From Actinomycetota bacterium (lineage in GTDB: Bacteria > Actinomycetota > Actinomycetes > Actinomycetales > Microbacteriaceae), in the NCBI GenBank assembly GCA_018268435.1, contig JAFDWP010000283.1, positions 1-55,698 of the forward strand: DNA of 55,698 nt, given 5' to 3'. The translations under genes were made by a program, and so were the position numbers. The notes beneath the pieces were generated by a model. That model ran no database searches. It was not told the origin of the DNA and saw only the letters and a program-made list of their open reading frames with translations. Below are positions 32,052 to 41,426 of this stretch, piece after piece. Numbering within the stretch: the first letter of the stretch is position 1; every line of letters starts with the position of its first letter.

Positions 32052-32645
32052 TCAGGTCTGCGGGATGACCGTGAGCACGCGCACCGTGAACTCGGCGAAC
32101 GCCGTCATGAACTGCCGCAGGAACTCCTCCGTGCCGGGGGTGGTGACCCGGCCGCTGTCATCGATGAGTCCCGGCGAGTAGTGGATGTACGCCTCGGGCG
32201 AGGTCATCTGGCGGGCGTTGAGGAAGCCCAGGGTGCCGCGCAGCGACTGCTGGCCGACCGCCGTGCCGATCGCGCCGATCGAGGCGCCCACGACGCCGGT
32301 CGGCTTGTGCGCCCAGACGTTCTGCCCCCACGGCCGGCTGCCCCAGTCGATCGCGTTCTTCAGCGGACCCGGCAGCGAGCGGTTGTACTCGGGCGTGACG
32401 AACAGGAGCGCGTCCGCACTCGCGACCTCGGCCTTGAAATCCAGCGCGACTTGGGGATAGTCGGCGTCGAAGTCCCGGTTGTACAGCGGGAGATCCGCGT
32501 AGGAGATCTCGAAGAACTCGAAGCCCTCGGGTGCCAGATGGGGCAGAGCGCTCGCGAGACGGCGGTTGATGGAATCCTTGGAGAGACTGCCGATGATCAC
32601 GCCCACACGGTACGGACCCTCGTGCTCGATGATGTCGATCTTCAT
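32052..32645 (-). CDS. NADPH-dependent FMN reductase family protein
   Basis: This 197-residue flavodoxin-like protein has the GSLSKDSINRRLA phosphate-binding loop and the PEYNRSLPGPLKNAIDW motif that marks the NADPH-dependent FMN/azoreductase group. Such enzymes reduce FMN, quinones or azo compounds. I chose the ATG at 32645 because the conserved fold begins directly after it. The response-regulator gene is divergent. Confidence 0.92.
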   Translation of the reverse strand: MKIDIIEHEGPYRVGVIIGSLSKDSINRRLASALPHLAPEGFEFFEISYADLPLYNRDFDADYPQVALDFKAEVASADALLFVTPEYNRSLPGPLKNAIDWGSRPWGQNVWAHKPTGVVGASIGAIGTAVGQQSLRGTLGFLNARQMTSPEAYIHYSPGLIDDSGRVTTPGTEEFLRQFMTAFAEFTVRVLTVIPQT

Positions 32646-32720
32646 GGCTTCACTCTGCACCCGGCTCCTCTGCTTCACCAGGGAAAAGCACGCAATCAGC
32701 GCGAACACCGATCCGGTCAC

Positions 32721-32726
32721 CATAAT
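32721..32726 (+). promoter_or_regulatory. Predicted -10 box CATAAT for the response regulator
   Basis: CATAAT (one mismatch from TATAAT) ends 6 nt before the ATG at 32733, again without a ribosome binding site. Confidence 0.4.
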
Positions 32727-32732
32727 GGGGGC

Positions 32733-33425
32733 ATGACTGAAGCGCGCATCCTGGTCGTCGACGACGAGCCCAACATCCGCGACGTGCTCTCCACGGGGCT
32801 GAGCTTCGCCGGATTCTCGGTGAAGACCGTGGCCAACGGCGCGGCCACCATCTCGGCCGTCCTGGAGGAGGAGCCGGACCTCATCATCCTCGATGTGATG
32901 CTGCCGGACATGAACGGATTCAGCGTCACCAAGCGCCTGCGCGGGGCGGGATTCACGGCGCCGATCCTGTTCCTCACCGCGAAGGACGACACCGAGGACA
33001 AGATCGAGGGACTGAACGCCGGCGGCGACGACTACGTCACCAAGCCCTTCGCGCTCGACGAGATCGTGGCCCGGGCCCAGGCGATCCTGCGTCGCACCAT
33101 GCAGGCCGATGAGGAGTCGGTGATCCGCGCGGGCGAGCTCTCGATGGATCAGGACACGCACGACGTGTTCGTCGGATCCAGCCCCATCGAGCTGAGCCCG
33201 ACCGAGTTCAAGCTGCTGCGCTACCTCATGCTCAACCCCAACCGCGTGCTGTCGAAGGCGCAGATCCTCGACCACGTCTGGGAGTACGACTTCAACGGGG
33301 ACGCCGGCATCGTGGAGAGCTACATCTCCTACCTGCGCCGCAAGATCGATCCGCACACCGAGGAGCCGGTCATCCAGACCAAGCGCGGCTTCGGCTACAT
33401 GCTCAAGGTGGGGAAGACCGCCTAG
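32733..33425 (+). CDS. OmpR-family response regulator (TrcR/MprA-like)
   Basis: This 230-residue regulator has a receiver domain with the acidic pocket Asp10-Asp11, phospho-acceptor Asp54 (LIILDVMLPDMNG) and Lys in YVTKPF. The OmpR-type winged helix spans about 130-228 (ELSPTEFKLLRYLMLNPNRV, GYMLKVG). The kinase gene begins 3 bp after its stop, so the two form one operon and a cognate pair. Confidence 0.94.
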   Translation: MTEARILVVDDEPNIRDVLSTGLSFAGFSVKTVANGAATISAVLEEEPDLIILDVMLPDMNGFSVTKRLRGAGFTAPILFLTAKDDTEDKIEGLNAGGDDYVTKPFALDEIVARAQAILRRTMQADEESVIRAGELSMDQDTHDVFVGSSPIELSPTEFKLLRYLMLNPNRVLSKAQILDHVWEYDFNGDAGIVESYISYLRRKIDPHTEEPVIQTKRGFGYMLKVGKTA

Positions 33426-33428
33426 CCC

Positions 33429-35132
33429 ATGGCCGAGCCCGACGCGATCACGCGGTGGTGGCGCCGGATCAGCCTTCGGGCGAAGGTCACCGGCGTCACG
33501 GTCGGCGTGCTCGCGCTCGGACTCGTGGTGACCGGCGTCGGCACGATGCCCATCCTGCGCAACCTCCTCATCGACAACGTCGAGTCGCAGCTGCCGGCGC
33601 TCGTCACCAGCGATCTCGTCACGATCACCCCGGGCAAGGACGGCACCGGGTTCAGCGCCGCGCTGAAGGACGAGGGCCTGGGCCTGTCGGAGTACTTCGT
33701 GGCGGTCTACGACACCCAGGGCGATCCGGTGTTCTCCGGCGGCGGGGCGCCCAAGGCCGTCAAGCCGGAGTTCCCCGCGTCGTTCCCTCTGGCCAGCGCG
33801 ACCCTCGAGGCCGGGCGCGGCGACCCGCTCGTGCTGCGCGGGGCGGACGGATCCGAGTTCCGCGCGGCGGTCGCCGTCCGCGAGGATCCGAAGTCGAACA
33901 TCACCTTCATCCAGGTCGTGGCGCTGTCGCTGGACGAGCCGGATCACATCATCGGGACGTTCTTCGGGGTGTTCACGTCGGTCGCGCTCGTCACGATCGT
34001 CATCGCGGCGCTCGCCACGCGCGGTCTGGTCACGCTCACGTTCCGCCGGCTCGGCCGGGTGGAGTCCACCGCGATGGCGATCGCCGCCGGGGATTTCAGC
34101 CAGCGCCTCACGGATCTCGAGCCGACCACCGAGGTCGGGCGTCTGAACGGCGCGATCAACACGATGCTGGACCGCCTCGATGCGTCGATCGCACAGCGGG
34201 ACCGCTCGGTGCAGCAGATGCGCCGGTTCGTCGGCGATGCCAGCCATGAGCTGCGCACCCCCCTGGTCAGTGTCCGCGGCTACGCCGAGCTGTACCGGAT
34301 GGGTGCGATCAAGGGGGATGAGGACACCGCGCGGGCGATGGACCGGATCGAGAAGGAGGCGCTGCGGATGGGGGTGCTCGTCGAGGATCTGCTCGCGCTC
34401 GCGCGCCTGGACGAGCAGCGGGAGCTGACCATCGAACCGCTGGATCTGCGGCCGCTCGCACAGGACGCGGCGCTCGACCTGCGCGCCGCGGCCCCCGGGC
34501 GTACCGTCACCGTCGTCGACATGACCGCGGAGGCGTCCGAGGCCCGCCCCGAGAACTCGGACCCGGCGATCACCCGGCCCGCCCCGACGACGCGCACGGT
34601 GCCCGCCCGGGGCCGCATCCCCGCGATCCTGCGCCGACGGCCGCGGGAGGGTGCCGCCGTGCCGGAGATCGACTTCTCCGAGGCCGTCGTCGCCCCGGTC
34701 TCCACACCGCCGATCGTGCTCGGCGAGGAGAACAAGGTGCGCCAGGTGATCGCGAACCTGCTCGGCAACGCCCGGCGCTTCTCCACCGGGGACTCGCCCA
34801 TCGAGGTCGTGGTGGGAGCCGACCGGCACCGCGGGGTGGGCTGGTTCTCCATCGTCGACCACGGCGAGGGCGTGCCGGAGCAGATCCGGGAGCAGATCTT
34901 CCAGCGCTTCTGGCGCGCCGACTCCTCCCGCACCCGCGACACCGGCGGTGCGGGCCTGGGACTCGCCATCGTGGCGTCGATCGTGCACGCGCTGAACGGA
35001 TCCGTGGAGGTGACCGAGACCGCGGGCGGTGGCGCGACGTTCACGGTGGCGCTGCCGCTGGCGCCGTCGCGCGCGACCCCCGAGCACCTGCTGCAGGACA
35101 CGCAGCCCATCGAGCCGCTCGACCTGCGCTGA
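33429..35132 (+). CDS. Sensor histidine kinase with Pro/Arg-rich insert
   Basis: The 567-residue kinase has TM1 (about 18-40), an extracellular sensor region (40-175), TM2 (about 176-197) and a HAMP linker. The dimerisation domain follows with His273 (FVGDASHELRTPLVSV), then an ATPase domain (NLLGNARRF, DHGEGVP, GGAGLGLAI). Between the last two lies an insert of about 60 residues (366-427), rich in Pro, Arg and Ala, where other kinases have none. The sensed signal is unknown. Confidence 0.93.
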   Translation: MAEPDAITRWWRRISLRAKVTGVTVGVLALGLVVTGVGTMPILRNLLIDNVESQLPALVTSDLVTITPGKDGTGFSAALKDEGLGLSEYFVAVYDTQGDPVFSGGGAPKAVKPEFPASFPLASATLEAGRGDPLVLRGADGSEFRAAVAVREDPKSNITFIQVVALSLDEPDHIIGTFFGVFTSVALVTIVIAALATRGLVTLTFRRLGRVESTAMAIAAGDFSQRLTDLEPTTEVGRLNGAINTMLDRLDASIAQRDRSVQQMRRFVGDASHELRTPLVSVRGYAELYRMGAIKGDEDTARAMDRIEKEALRMGVLVEDLLALARLDEQRELTIEPLDLRPLAQDAALDLRAAAPGRTVTVVDMTAEASEARPENSDPAITRPAPTTRTVPARGRIPAILRRRPREGAAVPEIDFSEAVVAPVSTPPIVLGEENKVRQVIANLLGNARRFSTGDSPIEVVVGADRHRGVGWFSIVDHGEGVPEQIREQIFQRFWRADSSRTRDTGGAGLGLAIVASIVHALNGSVEVTETAGGGATFTVALPLAPSRATPEHLLQDTQPIEPLDLR

Positions 35133-35260
35133 GCCGCCGCTCGGTCCGCACAGACGACCGTCGTGGCACCGGTCCCCCGGGTTGCGCGCTCGCGCCGCCG
35201 CGGGGTCCCGCCGGTGTCTACCGTCGAACGCATCCGATGCACCCCGACGAAAGGCTCCCC

Positions 35261-35548
35261 ATGTCCGTCTTCACCGTCGACACCGACGCCGTCGCCACCA
35301 CGAGGCTCTCCGTGGGCGCCACCGCGGAGCGGCTGCAGGCCGACGCCGCGGCCATGATGGCGCAGCTCACCCAGCTGCAGTCGTCCTGGACCGGGGCCGC
35401 CTCCGTCGCCTGCCAGGATGCGACGGAGCAGTGGCGCAGCGCCCAGATGCACGTGGAGCAGGCGCTCGCGGCGATCGCGCAGGCGCTCGGATCCGCGGCG
35501 CAGCTCTACGCCCAGGCCGAAAGCGACTCTCTGTCGCTGTTCCGCTGA
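35261..35548 (+). CDS. WXG100/ESAT-6-like protein (orphan)
   Basis: This 95-residue protein is predicted to be a helical hairpin with the WTG turn motif (LQSSWTGAASVACQD) near its middle, the hallmark of WXG100 proteins. Such proteins are usually substrates of type VII secretion, but no ESX gene is present within the window. The ATG at 35261 is chosen for the GAAAGG ribosome binding site; an upstream ATG at 35237 is possible. A hairpin follows. Confidence 0.85.
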   Translation: MSVFTVDTDAVATTRLSVGATAERLQADAAAMMAQLTQLQSSWTGAASVACQDATEQWRSAQMHVEQALAAIAQALGSAAQLYAQAESDSLSLFR

Positions 35549-35590
35549 GGGGTGCGGTGCCGTGCGGTGCCGTGCGGGGCCCGGGGACGG

Positions 35591-35624
35591 AGAAGGCCCC
35601 CGGGACGGATCCCGGGGGCCTTCT
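35591..35624. terminator. Bidirectional hairpin between WXG100 gene and groEL
   Basis: AGAAGGCCCCCGGG and CCCGGGGGCCTTCT form a 14-bp stem with a 6-nt loop. The flanking TCT supports termination of the plus-strand gene; groEL ends 17 bp beyond it. Confidence 0.8.
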
Positions 35625-35640
35625 CTATGGTCGTCTGGAC

Positions 35641-37296
<1,656 letters not shown>

Positions 37297-37323
37297 TTAG
37301 CACTCAGATCTATCGAGTGCTAA
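37297..37323. promoter_or_regulatory. CIRCE operator upstream of groEL
   Basis: TTAGCACTC and GAGTGCTAA, a perfect 9-bp inverted repeat with a 9-nt spacer, is the canonical HrcA-binding CIRCE element. It lies 36 bp upstream of the groEL start. A further GGCACTC half-site follows at 37332. Confidence 0.95.
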
Positions 37324-37377
37324 ACCCAGTCTGGCACTCGACCCCTGTGAGTGCAAGCCGCGGAGGTGCGGGCGCGG

Positions 37378-37995
37378 TCAGCCCGCCGAACCGTCGCCGG
37401 AGGTGTCGCCGCCGCCGTCCGCGGGGGTCGGCTCCGTCGTCGGAGCATCCTTCGCGAGGTCGTGGCCCAGCACCACCGTGAGCTGCTTCTGCCCCGGCAC
37501 GACGTCATCGCCGTAGCGGTCGCTCAGTGCGACCTTCGTGGCGCCGATGAGATGCGCGAGGGCCTCGGCCGCCGTCTTGTCCGCGTCGGTCTTGTAGTAG
37601 ACCGTCGTGGTCGGGAAGTCCGTCGAGTCGGCGTCGCCGGCCACCACGGCCCCCGCCGCGAACCCGGCGTTCACGATGGTGTCCCGCGTGGTCGCGGCCA
37701 GGCCGTTCACGCCCGTGGCGTTGAGCACGAACACGGCATAGCTCGTGTCCAGGGCGGGAGGTGCGACGGTGGGCGAGTGCGTCGCGGTCGGCATCGGAGT
37801 GGCCTGGTCGAAGCTGATCCGGCCCATCGCGAGCATGGCTGCGAAGATGCCCACGGCGATGAGCACGGCCGTGGCGACCGCCGCCCACAGCAGCACGAAC
37901 CAGCCGTGCATACCGGGGTTCTCGGCACGATGGGCGCCGACGCGCCCCTGCGCGTGCGGGATCACGTCGAATCGATCGCGGGCGGATTCAGGCAT
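37378..37995 (-). CDS. LytR_C-domain membrane protein
   Basis: The 205-residue product has one membrane helix (about 31-55, WFVLLWAAVATAVLIAVGIF) and an extracellular Thr/Pro linker. A LytR C-terminal-type domain follows (SYAVFVLNATGVNGLAATTRD, TTTVYYKTDADKTAAEALAH). The domain is found in cell-wall glycopolymer-linked proteins but has no known activity alone. The TAACAT box 6 nt before the ATG suggests a leaderless transcript. The tail is low-complexity Gly/Asp/Thr. Confidence 0.85.
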   Translation of the reverse strand: MPESARDRFDVIPHAQGRVGAHRAENPGMHGWFVLLWAAVATAVLIAVGIFAAMLAMGRISFDQATPMPTATHSPTVAPPALDTSYAVFVLNATGVNGLAATTRDTIVNAGFAAGAVVAGDADSTDFPTTTVYYKTDADKTAAEALAHLIGATKVALSDRYGDDVVPGQKQLTVVLGHDLAKDAPTTEPTPADGGGDTSGDGSAG

Positions 37996-38001
37996 TCCCC
38001 G

Positions 38002-38007
38002 ATGTTA
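38002..38007 (-). promoter_or_regulatory. Predicted -10 box TAACAT for the LytR_C gene
   Basis: On the minus strand TAACAT ends 6 nt before the ATG at 37995, without a ribosome binding site. Confidence 0.45.
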
Positions 38008-38064
38008 TCCGGCGCGCTCCTGCGGAACTCGTGAACGACGGGCCGACCCGCCGTCCGGCCGGCC

Positions 38065-38322
38065 TCAGCCCCCGGAGAGCACGGTACGCCGGGCTCGACG
38101 CGCCGCGGCGTCGTCGCGGATGCGCCGCAGCCGCCGCACGAGCATCGGCTCCGCCGCCAGCGCCTGCTCGGAGTCGATGACCCGGTCGAGCAACTGGTAG
38201 TAGCGGGCCGGCGTCAGCTGCAGCTCGCCGCGGATGGCCTCCTCCTTGGCGCTCGAGTGCCCCGGGCGTTCCGCCTCGAACGCGAGAATCACGCGCTCGC
38301 GGTCGCTGAGGAGATCGGTCAC
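38065..38322 (-). CDS. DUF3263 helix-turn-helix protein
   Basis: The 85-residue protein matches DUF3263, a short actinobacterial helix-turn-helix family (LSDRERVILAFEAERPGHSS, LTPARYYQLLDRVID). It is probably a DNA-binding protein, but no targets are known. It lies just before the LytR_C gene on the same strand, an arrangement seen in many Actinobacteria. The GTG start is supported by the TAGCCT box 6 nt upstream. Confidence 0.88.
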   Translation of the reverse strand: MTDLLSDRERVILAFEAERPGHSSAKEEAIRGELQLTPARYYQLLDRVIDSEQALAAEPMLVRRLRRIRDDAAARRARRTVLSGG

Positions 38323-38328
38323 GTGCCC

Positions 38329-38334
38329 AGGCTA
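38329..38334 (-). promoter_or_regulatory. Predicted -10 box TAGCCT for the DUF3263 gene
   Basis: On the minus strand TAGCCT ends 6 nt before the GTG start at 38322. Confidence 0.45.
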
Positions 38335-38428
38335 CGTCCGCACCGCCCGTGCCGCAGGACGGCGCGCCCGATCGACGGCCCGCACGACGGCCGGACGCGC
38401 GAGAATGGATCCGACCCCGGGAGGATCC

Positions 38429-38845
38429 ATGTCGCACCGCGTGACCAAGACCGACGCCGAATGGCGCGCCGAGCTCGCCCCGCAGCAGTACTCCGTGCTG
38501 CGTGAGGCTGCGACCGAGCGCCCGTGGACCGGCGAGCTGCTGGACGAGCACCGTGCGGGCCTGTACACGTGCGGGGCGTGCGGGGCGGAGCTGTTCCGCA
38601 GCGGCACGAAGTTCGACTCCGGCTGCGGCTGGCCGAGCTTCTACGAGTCCGTGCGCCCGGAGGCCGTCGAGCTCATCGAGGACAGCAGCCTCGGCATGGT
38701 GCGCACGGAGGTGCGCTGCGCGAGCTGCGGCTCGCATCTCGGCCACGTGTTCCCGGACGGGTTCGGCACCCCGACCGGCGACCGCTACTGCATGAACTCG
38801 ATCGCGCTGTCGTTCCAGCCGGACGAGGGCGCCGCCGGCGCATGA
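38429..38845 (+). CDS. msrB: Peptide-methionine (R)-S-oxide reductase
   Basis: The 138-residue enzyme reduces methionine-R-sulfoxide in proteins. It has two CxxC zinc motifs (CGACG, CASCG), the substrate-binding GCGWPSFY segment and the catalytic Cys in GDRYCMNSIAL. GGGAGGA precedes the ATG at 38429. It overlaps the nitroreductase gene by 4 bp (ATGA), so the two are cotranscribed. Confidence 0.96.
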   Translation: MSHRVTKTDAEWRAELAPQQYSVLREAATERPWTGELLDEHRAGLYTCGACGAELFRSGTKFDSGCGWPSFYESVRPEAVELIEDSSLGMVRTEVRCASCGSHLGHVFPDGFGTPTGDRYCMNSIALSFQPDEGAAGA

Positions 38846-39393
38846 GCGCGCTCGAGGCCGCCCGTCGCCGGCAGTCCTGGTCGAAGGTCACCCCGGAGGC
38901 GCCGACGCGGGAGCAGCTGCTCCCGCTCGTCGCGGCGGCCGGGCGCGTCGCCGACCACTCCTCGCTGCAGCCGTGGCGCCTCATCGAGCTGCGCGGCGAG
39001 GACCGGATCCGGCTCGGCCAGGTCATCTCGCGGGTGCGCGGGGACCGCGATCCGTCGACCAAGCCGCTGCGGGCGTCGCTGCTGATCGCCGTGGTCGCGA
39101 GCTTCCGCCCCAGCCGCAAGGTGCCCCGGTGGGAGCAGGAGGCGGTGGCCTCCGGCGTCGCGCACATGCTCAGCCTGCTGCTCGACGAGGCCGGCTGGGG
39201 CGTGATCTGGCGCACCGGCGATTACACCCGCTCCCCCGAGGTCGCCGCCCTGCACGGACTCGGCGAGGACGAGGCGCTGCTGGGCTGGCTGTACGTCGGC
39301 GGCAAGCCCGACCGCTCCCCCGGGTCGCGCCGCACGGTGGATCCCGGACCGCTGCTCCGCCGTCTCCCGGCCGCGGGCGGGGCGGCGCACTAG
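38842..39393 (+). CDS. Nitroreductase family protein
   Basis: This 183-residue protein has the FMN-binding nitroreductase pattern: RRQSWSKVTPEAPTREQL, then HSSLQPWRLIELRG and a C-terminal GWGVIWRTGDYTRSP segment. Members use NAD(P)H to reduce nitro groups or quinones. The ATG overlaps the msrB stop, which links it to oxidative-damage repair by context; the substrate is unknown. Confidence 0.88.
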   Translation: MSALEAARRRQSWSKVTPEAPTREQLLPLVAAAGRVADHSSLQPWRLIELRGEDRIRLGQVISRVRGDRDPSTKPLRASLLIAVVASFRPSRKVPRWEQEAVASGVAHMLSLLLDEAGWGVIWRTGDYTRSPEVAALHGLGEDEALLGWLYVGGKPDRSPGSRRTVDPGPLLRRLPAAGGAAH

Positions 39394-39479
39394 CCGCGCG
39401 AGCGCACGGCCCCGGCGGACGCATCGGATCGGGCGCATCCGCGGGACGCGCCTGCGGGCCCCAGCCCGCGAAACCGAGC

Positions 39480-39540
39480 CGCGAGAACAGGCGAACGCGC
39501 GGAATCAGGCGGATCCGGTCCGCGAGCGCCTGTTCTCGCG
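39480..39540. repeat. Inverted repeat CGCGAGAACAGGCG overlapping the 3' end of a transporter gene
   Basis: Two 14-bp arms (39480-39493 and 39527-39540) pair perfectly around a 33-bp spacer. The right arm and part of the spacer encode the Arg-rich C-terminal tail of the transporter. Beyond the right arm is a degenerate further ACAGGCG. Confidence 0.8.
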
Positions 39541-40536
39541 TGATCGCCTGTCCCGGCGCGGTGACCGGGTGCGCGCGCGGCTCCGCCAGGGCAGCGCGAC
39601 GAGGACCGAGAGCACCGCGGCGCACACCATCCCCACGACCTGCCACGCTGCGGGACCCGCCGCGGGCGGCCAGATCGCGTCGATCAGCACCGACACGACG
39701 AGCTGGCCGAGCACCGCCCCCAGCCCCATCAGCAGCACTCCGGTGCGCGCCACGATGACGACGCCGAGCAGGATGTACGCCGCGCCGAGCAGCCCGCCCA
39801 GGTACAGCCAGAGATCGCCCGGGAACGCCGTGGGCAGCGGCTCCGGGGCACCGCCGACCAGCAGGCTCACGCCCACCGACACCGAGAGCACGAGCACACC
39901 GCCGACGAAGCTCACGTATGTCGCGCCGAGCGGCGACGCGATGCGCTGACCGAGCCGGCCGTTCACCGCGGACTGGAAGGCGATGCCCGCGCCGGTGAGC
40001 AGCGGCAGCACCAGCATCCACCACGGTGCCTGCGCGAGCACGTCCCCACCCAGCGAGAACCCGACCGCGACCAGGGCGCACAGCCCGCCGAGCAGGCGTC
40101 CGGGGGTGACCGCGACCACTCCGGCCGGTCCGAAGCCGACCCGGTCCAGCAGCAGGCCGTGCAGGGTCTGGCCGGCCACCACGCCGACCGTGAACAGCGC
40201 GACCCCGAGGATGCCGGCGACGAGCCCCTGCGTCGAGACGGTCAGCGCGCCGCACGCCCCGCCCACGAGCATCCACCACGGCACGTGCCCCGACCGCACG
40301 CCGGTGCCGACGCGGCTCAGCGCGGCCCGGCCGGCGCGGCTGAGCAGCACGGGCACGCTCAGCAGCACGAGCCCCACGGCGAACGACACCCAGCCGGCGA
40401 GGATGCCGTTGTCGAGCCGCACCCCGAGCTGGCCGTTCACGCGGGCCTGGATCGCCGTCATCGCGCCGATCGCCACCGCACCGCCGAGCGCCAGCGCCGT
40501 GCGCCCGCGCGGCGGCGGCGTCGGGCGGGCGTTCAC
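39505..40536 (-). CDS. DMT-family transporter (YdcZ-like)
   Basis: The 343-residue protein has 10 predicted helices in two repeats. Each repeat begins with a similar segment (AIQARVNGQLGVRLDNGILA and AFQSAVNGRLGQRIASPLGA), typical of the YdcZ branch of drug/metabolite transporters. Substrate unknown. The C-terminus is unusually Arg/Ser-rich and lies over the inverted repeat. GTG 40536 is chosen because a TAGTGT box lies 7 nt upstream. Confidence 0.88.
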   Translation of the reverse strand: MNARPTPPPRGRTALALGGAVAIGAMTAIQARVNGQLGVRLDNGILAGWVSFAVGLVLLSVPVLLSRAGRAALSRVGTGVRSGHVPWWMLVGGACGALTVSTQGLVAGILGVALFTVGVVAGQTLHGLLLDRVGFGPAGVVAVTPGRLLGGLCALVAVGFSLGGDVLAQAPWWMLVLPLLTGAGIAFQSAVNGRLGQRIASPLGATYVSFVGGVLVLSVSVGVSLLVGGAPEPLPTAFPGDLWLYLGGLLGAAYILLGVVIVARTGVLLMGLGAVLGQLVVSVLIDAIWPPAAGPAAWQVVGMVCAAVLSVLVALPWRSRARTRSPRRDRRSRENRRSRTGSA

Positions 40537-40543
40537 CGTTCCG

Positions 40544-40549
40544 ACACTA
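40544..40549 (-). promoter_or_regulatory. Predicted -10 box TAGTGT for the DMT transporter
   Basis: On the minus strand TAGTGT ends 7 nt before the GTG start at 40536. Confidence 0.4.
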
Positions 40550-40597
40550 CTCGGCGGCTGCCGCTGCCGACCCCGCGCCGATGTCGGCTCCCCGCGG

Positions 40598-40603
40598 TAC
40601 GCT
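40598..40603 (+). promoter_or_regulatory. Predicted -10 box TACGCT for the SRAP gene
   Basis: TACGCT ends 6 nt before the ATG at 40610, so the mRNA probably starts at or beside the start codon. Confidence 0.45.
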
Positions 40604-40609
40604 CCAGCC

Positions 40610-41242
40610 ATGTGCGCGAGTTACGGTCTGGATCCCCGATTCAGCGATCAGCAGCTGATCGACGAGGCCGACGACGACCTCATGGAGGGCATCCGCGCGT
40701 GGGCGCGGCGCAACGCGGGCGAGGCCGTGCGACCGACCGGTCGGCTGCTGCGCAACCTCAACCCGGTCCTGGTGCCGGCGGACTCCGGTCCCGCCCTCGA
40801 GGAGGCGTGGTGGGGTTTCCTCATCGACGGCAGGCCGTCGCGGTTCCCGTCGATCAACACCCGCTCCGAACGGTTGCAGGAGCGCCCCGGCGGTCTGCGC
40901 ACCCGCGCGCTCGTCCCGGCGACGCGATGGTTCGAGATGCAGAAGCCGTCGAAGACGTGGCACGAGTTCGGACGGGACGGCGCCCTGTTCGGCATGGCGG
41001 CGGTGACGCAGCGCGGCCGCACCGAGGACGGCACCTGGTACACGTGCTATTCGATCGTGATGCAGCCCGCGCCCGAGCGACTGGCCGGGATCCACGACCG
41101 CATGCCGGTGCTGATCCCGCCGGGTTTCGCGGCCGACTGGCTGTCCGGGGAGCCGACGCGCGAGCTCATGGACGAGGCGCTGCTGGCATCCGCCGATGCG
41201 ACCGGAGCAGTGCAGGCCGCCGCGATGACGGCGGCGCCCTGA
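40610..41242 (+). CDS. SOS-response-associated peptidase (SRAP/YedK-like)
   Basis: The 210-residue protein starts MCASYG, so processing of Met1 exposes the catalytic Cys2 that crosslinks to abasic sites in single-stranded DNA. The other active-site residues are in place: Asn and Glu-type positions in INTRSER and RWFEM, and His in IHDRMPV. It protects abasic sites at replication forks. The ATG is fixed by Cys2. Confidence 0.93.
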   Translation: MCASYGLDPRFSDQQLIDEADDDLMEGIRAWARRNAGEAVRPTGRLLRNLNPVLVPADSGPALEEAWWGFLIDGRPSRFPSINTRSERLQERPGGLRTRALVPATRWFEMQKPSKTWHEFGRDGALFGMAAVTQRGRTEDGTWYTCYSIVMQPAPERLAGIHDRMPVLIPPGFAADWLSGEPTRELMDEALLASADATGAVQAAAMTAAP

Positions 41243-41263
41243 GCGCACGGCGGACCGGATCGG

Positions 41264-41336
41264 AGCCTCCTGCCGGACTCGAACCGGCCACCTGCGGTTT
41301 ACAAGGCCGCTGCTCTACCAGATGAGCTAAGGAGGC
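41264..41336 (-). tRNA. tRNA-Thr (anticodon TGT)
   Basis: On the minus strand 73 nt fold into a cloverleaf with acceptor GCCTCCT/AGGAGGC, discriminator T and T loop TTCGAGT. The anticodon loop is CTTGTAA, anticodon TGT. The anticodon stem GCGGC/ACCGC has one C-A mismatch next to the loop. CCA is not encoded. Confidence 0.93.
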
Positions 41337-41426
41337 GAGGAGTGGTCGGCGCCGCACGGCGCGACCGCTCCACAGCGTAGCAAGACGGCTCCGGGTCGGA
41401 GGCCTTCCGCCGCATCGGGCCGGGCG

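Noticed and set aside
32052..35087. Upstream extension of the FMN reductase frame across the two-component genes
   Set aside because: The conserved reductase begins at 32645; everything beyond is antisense to the regulator and kinase.
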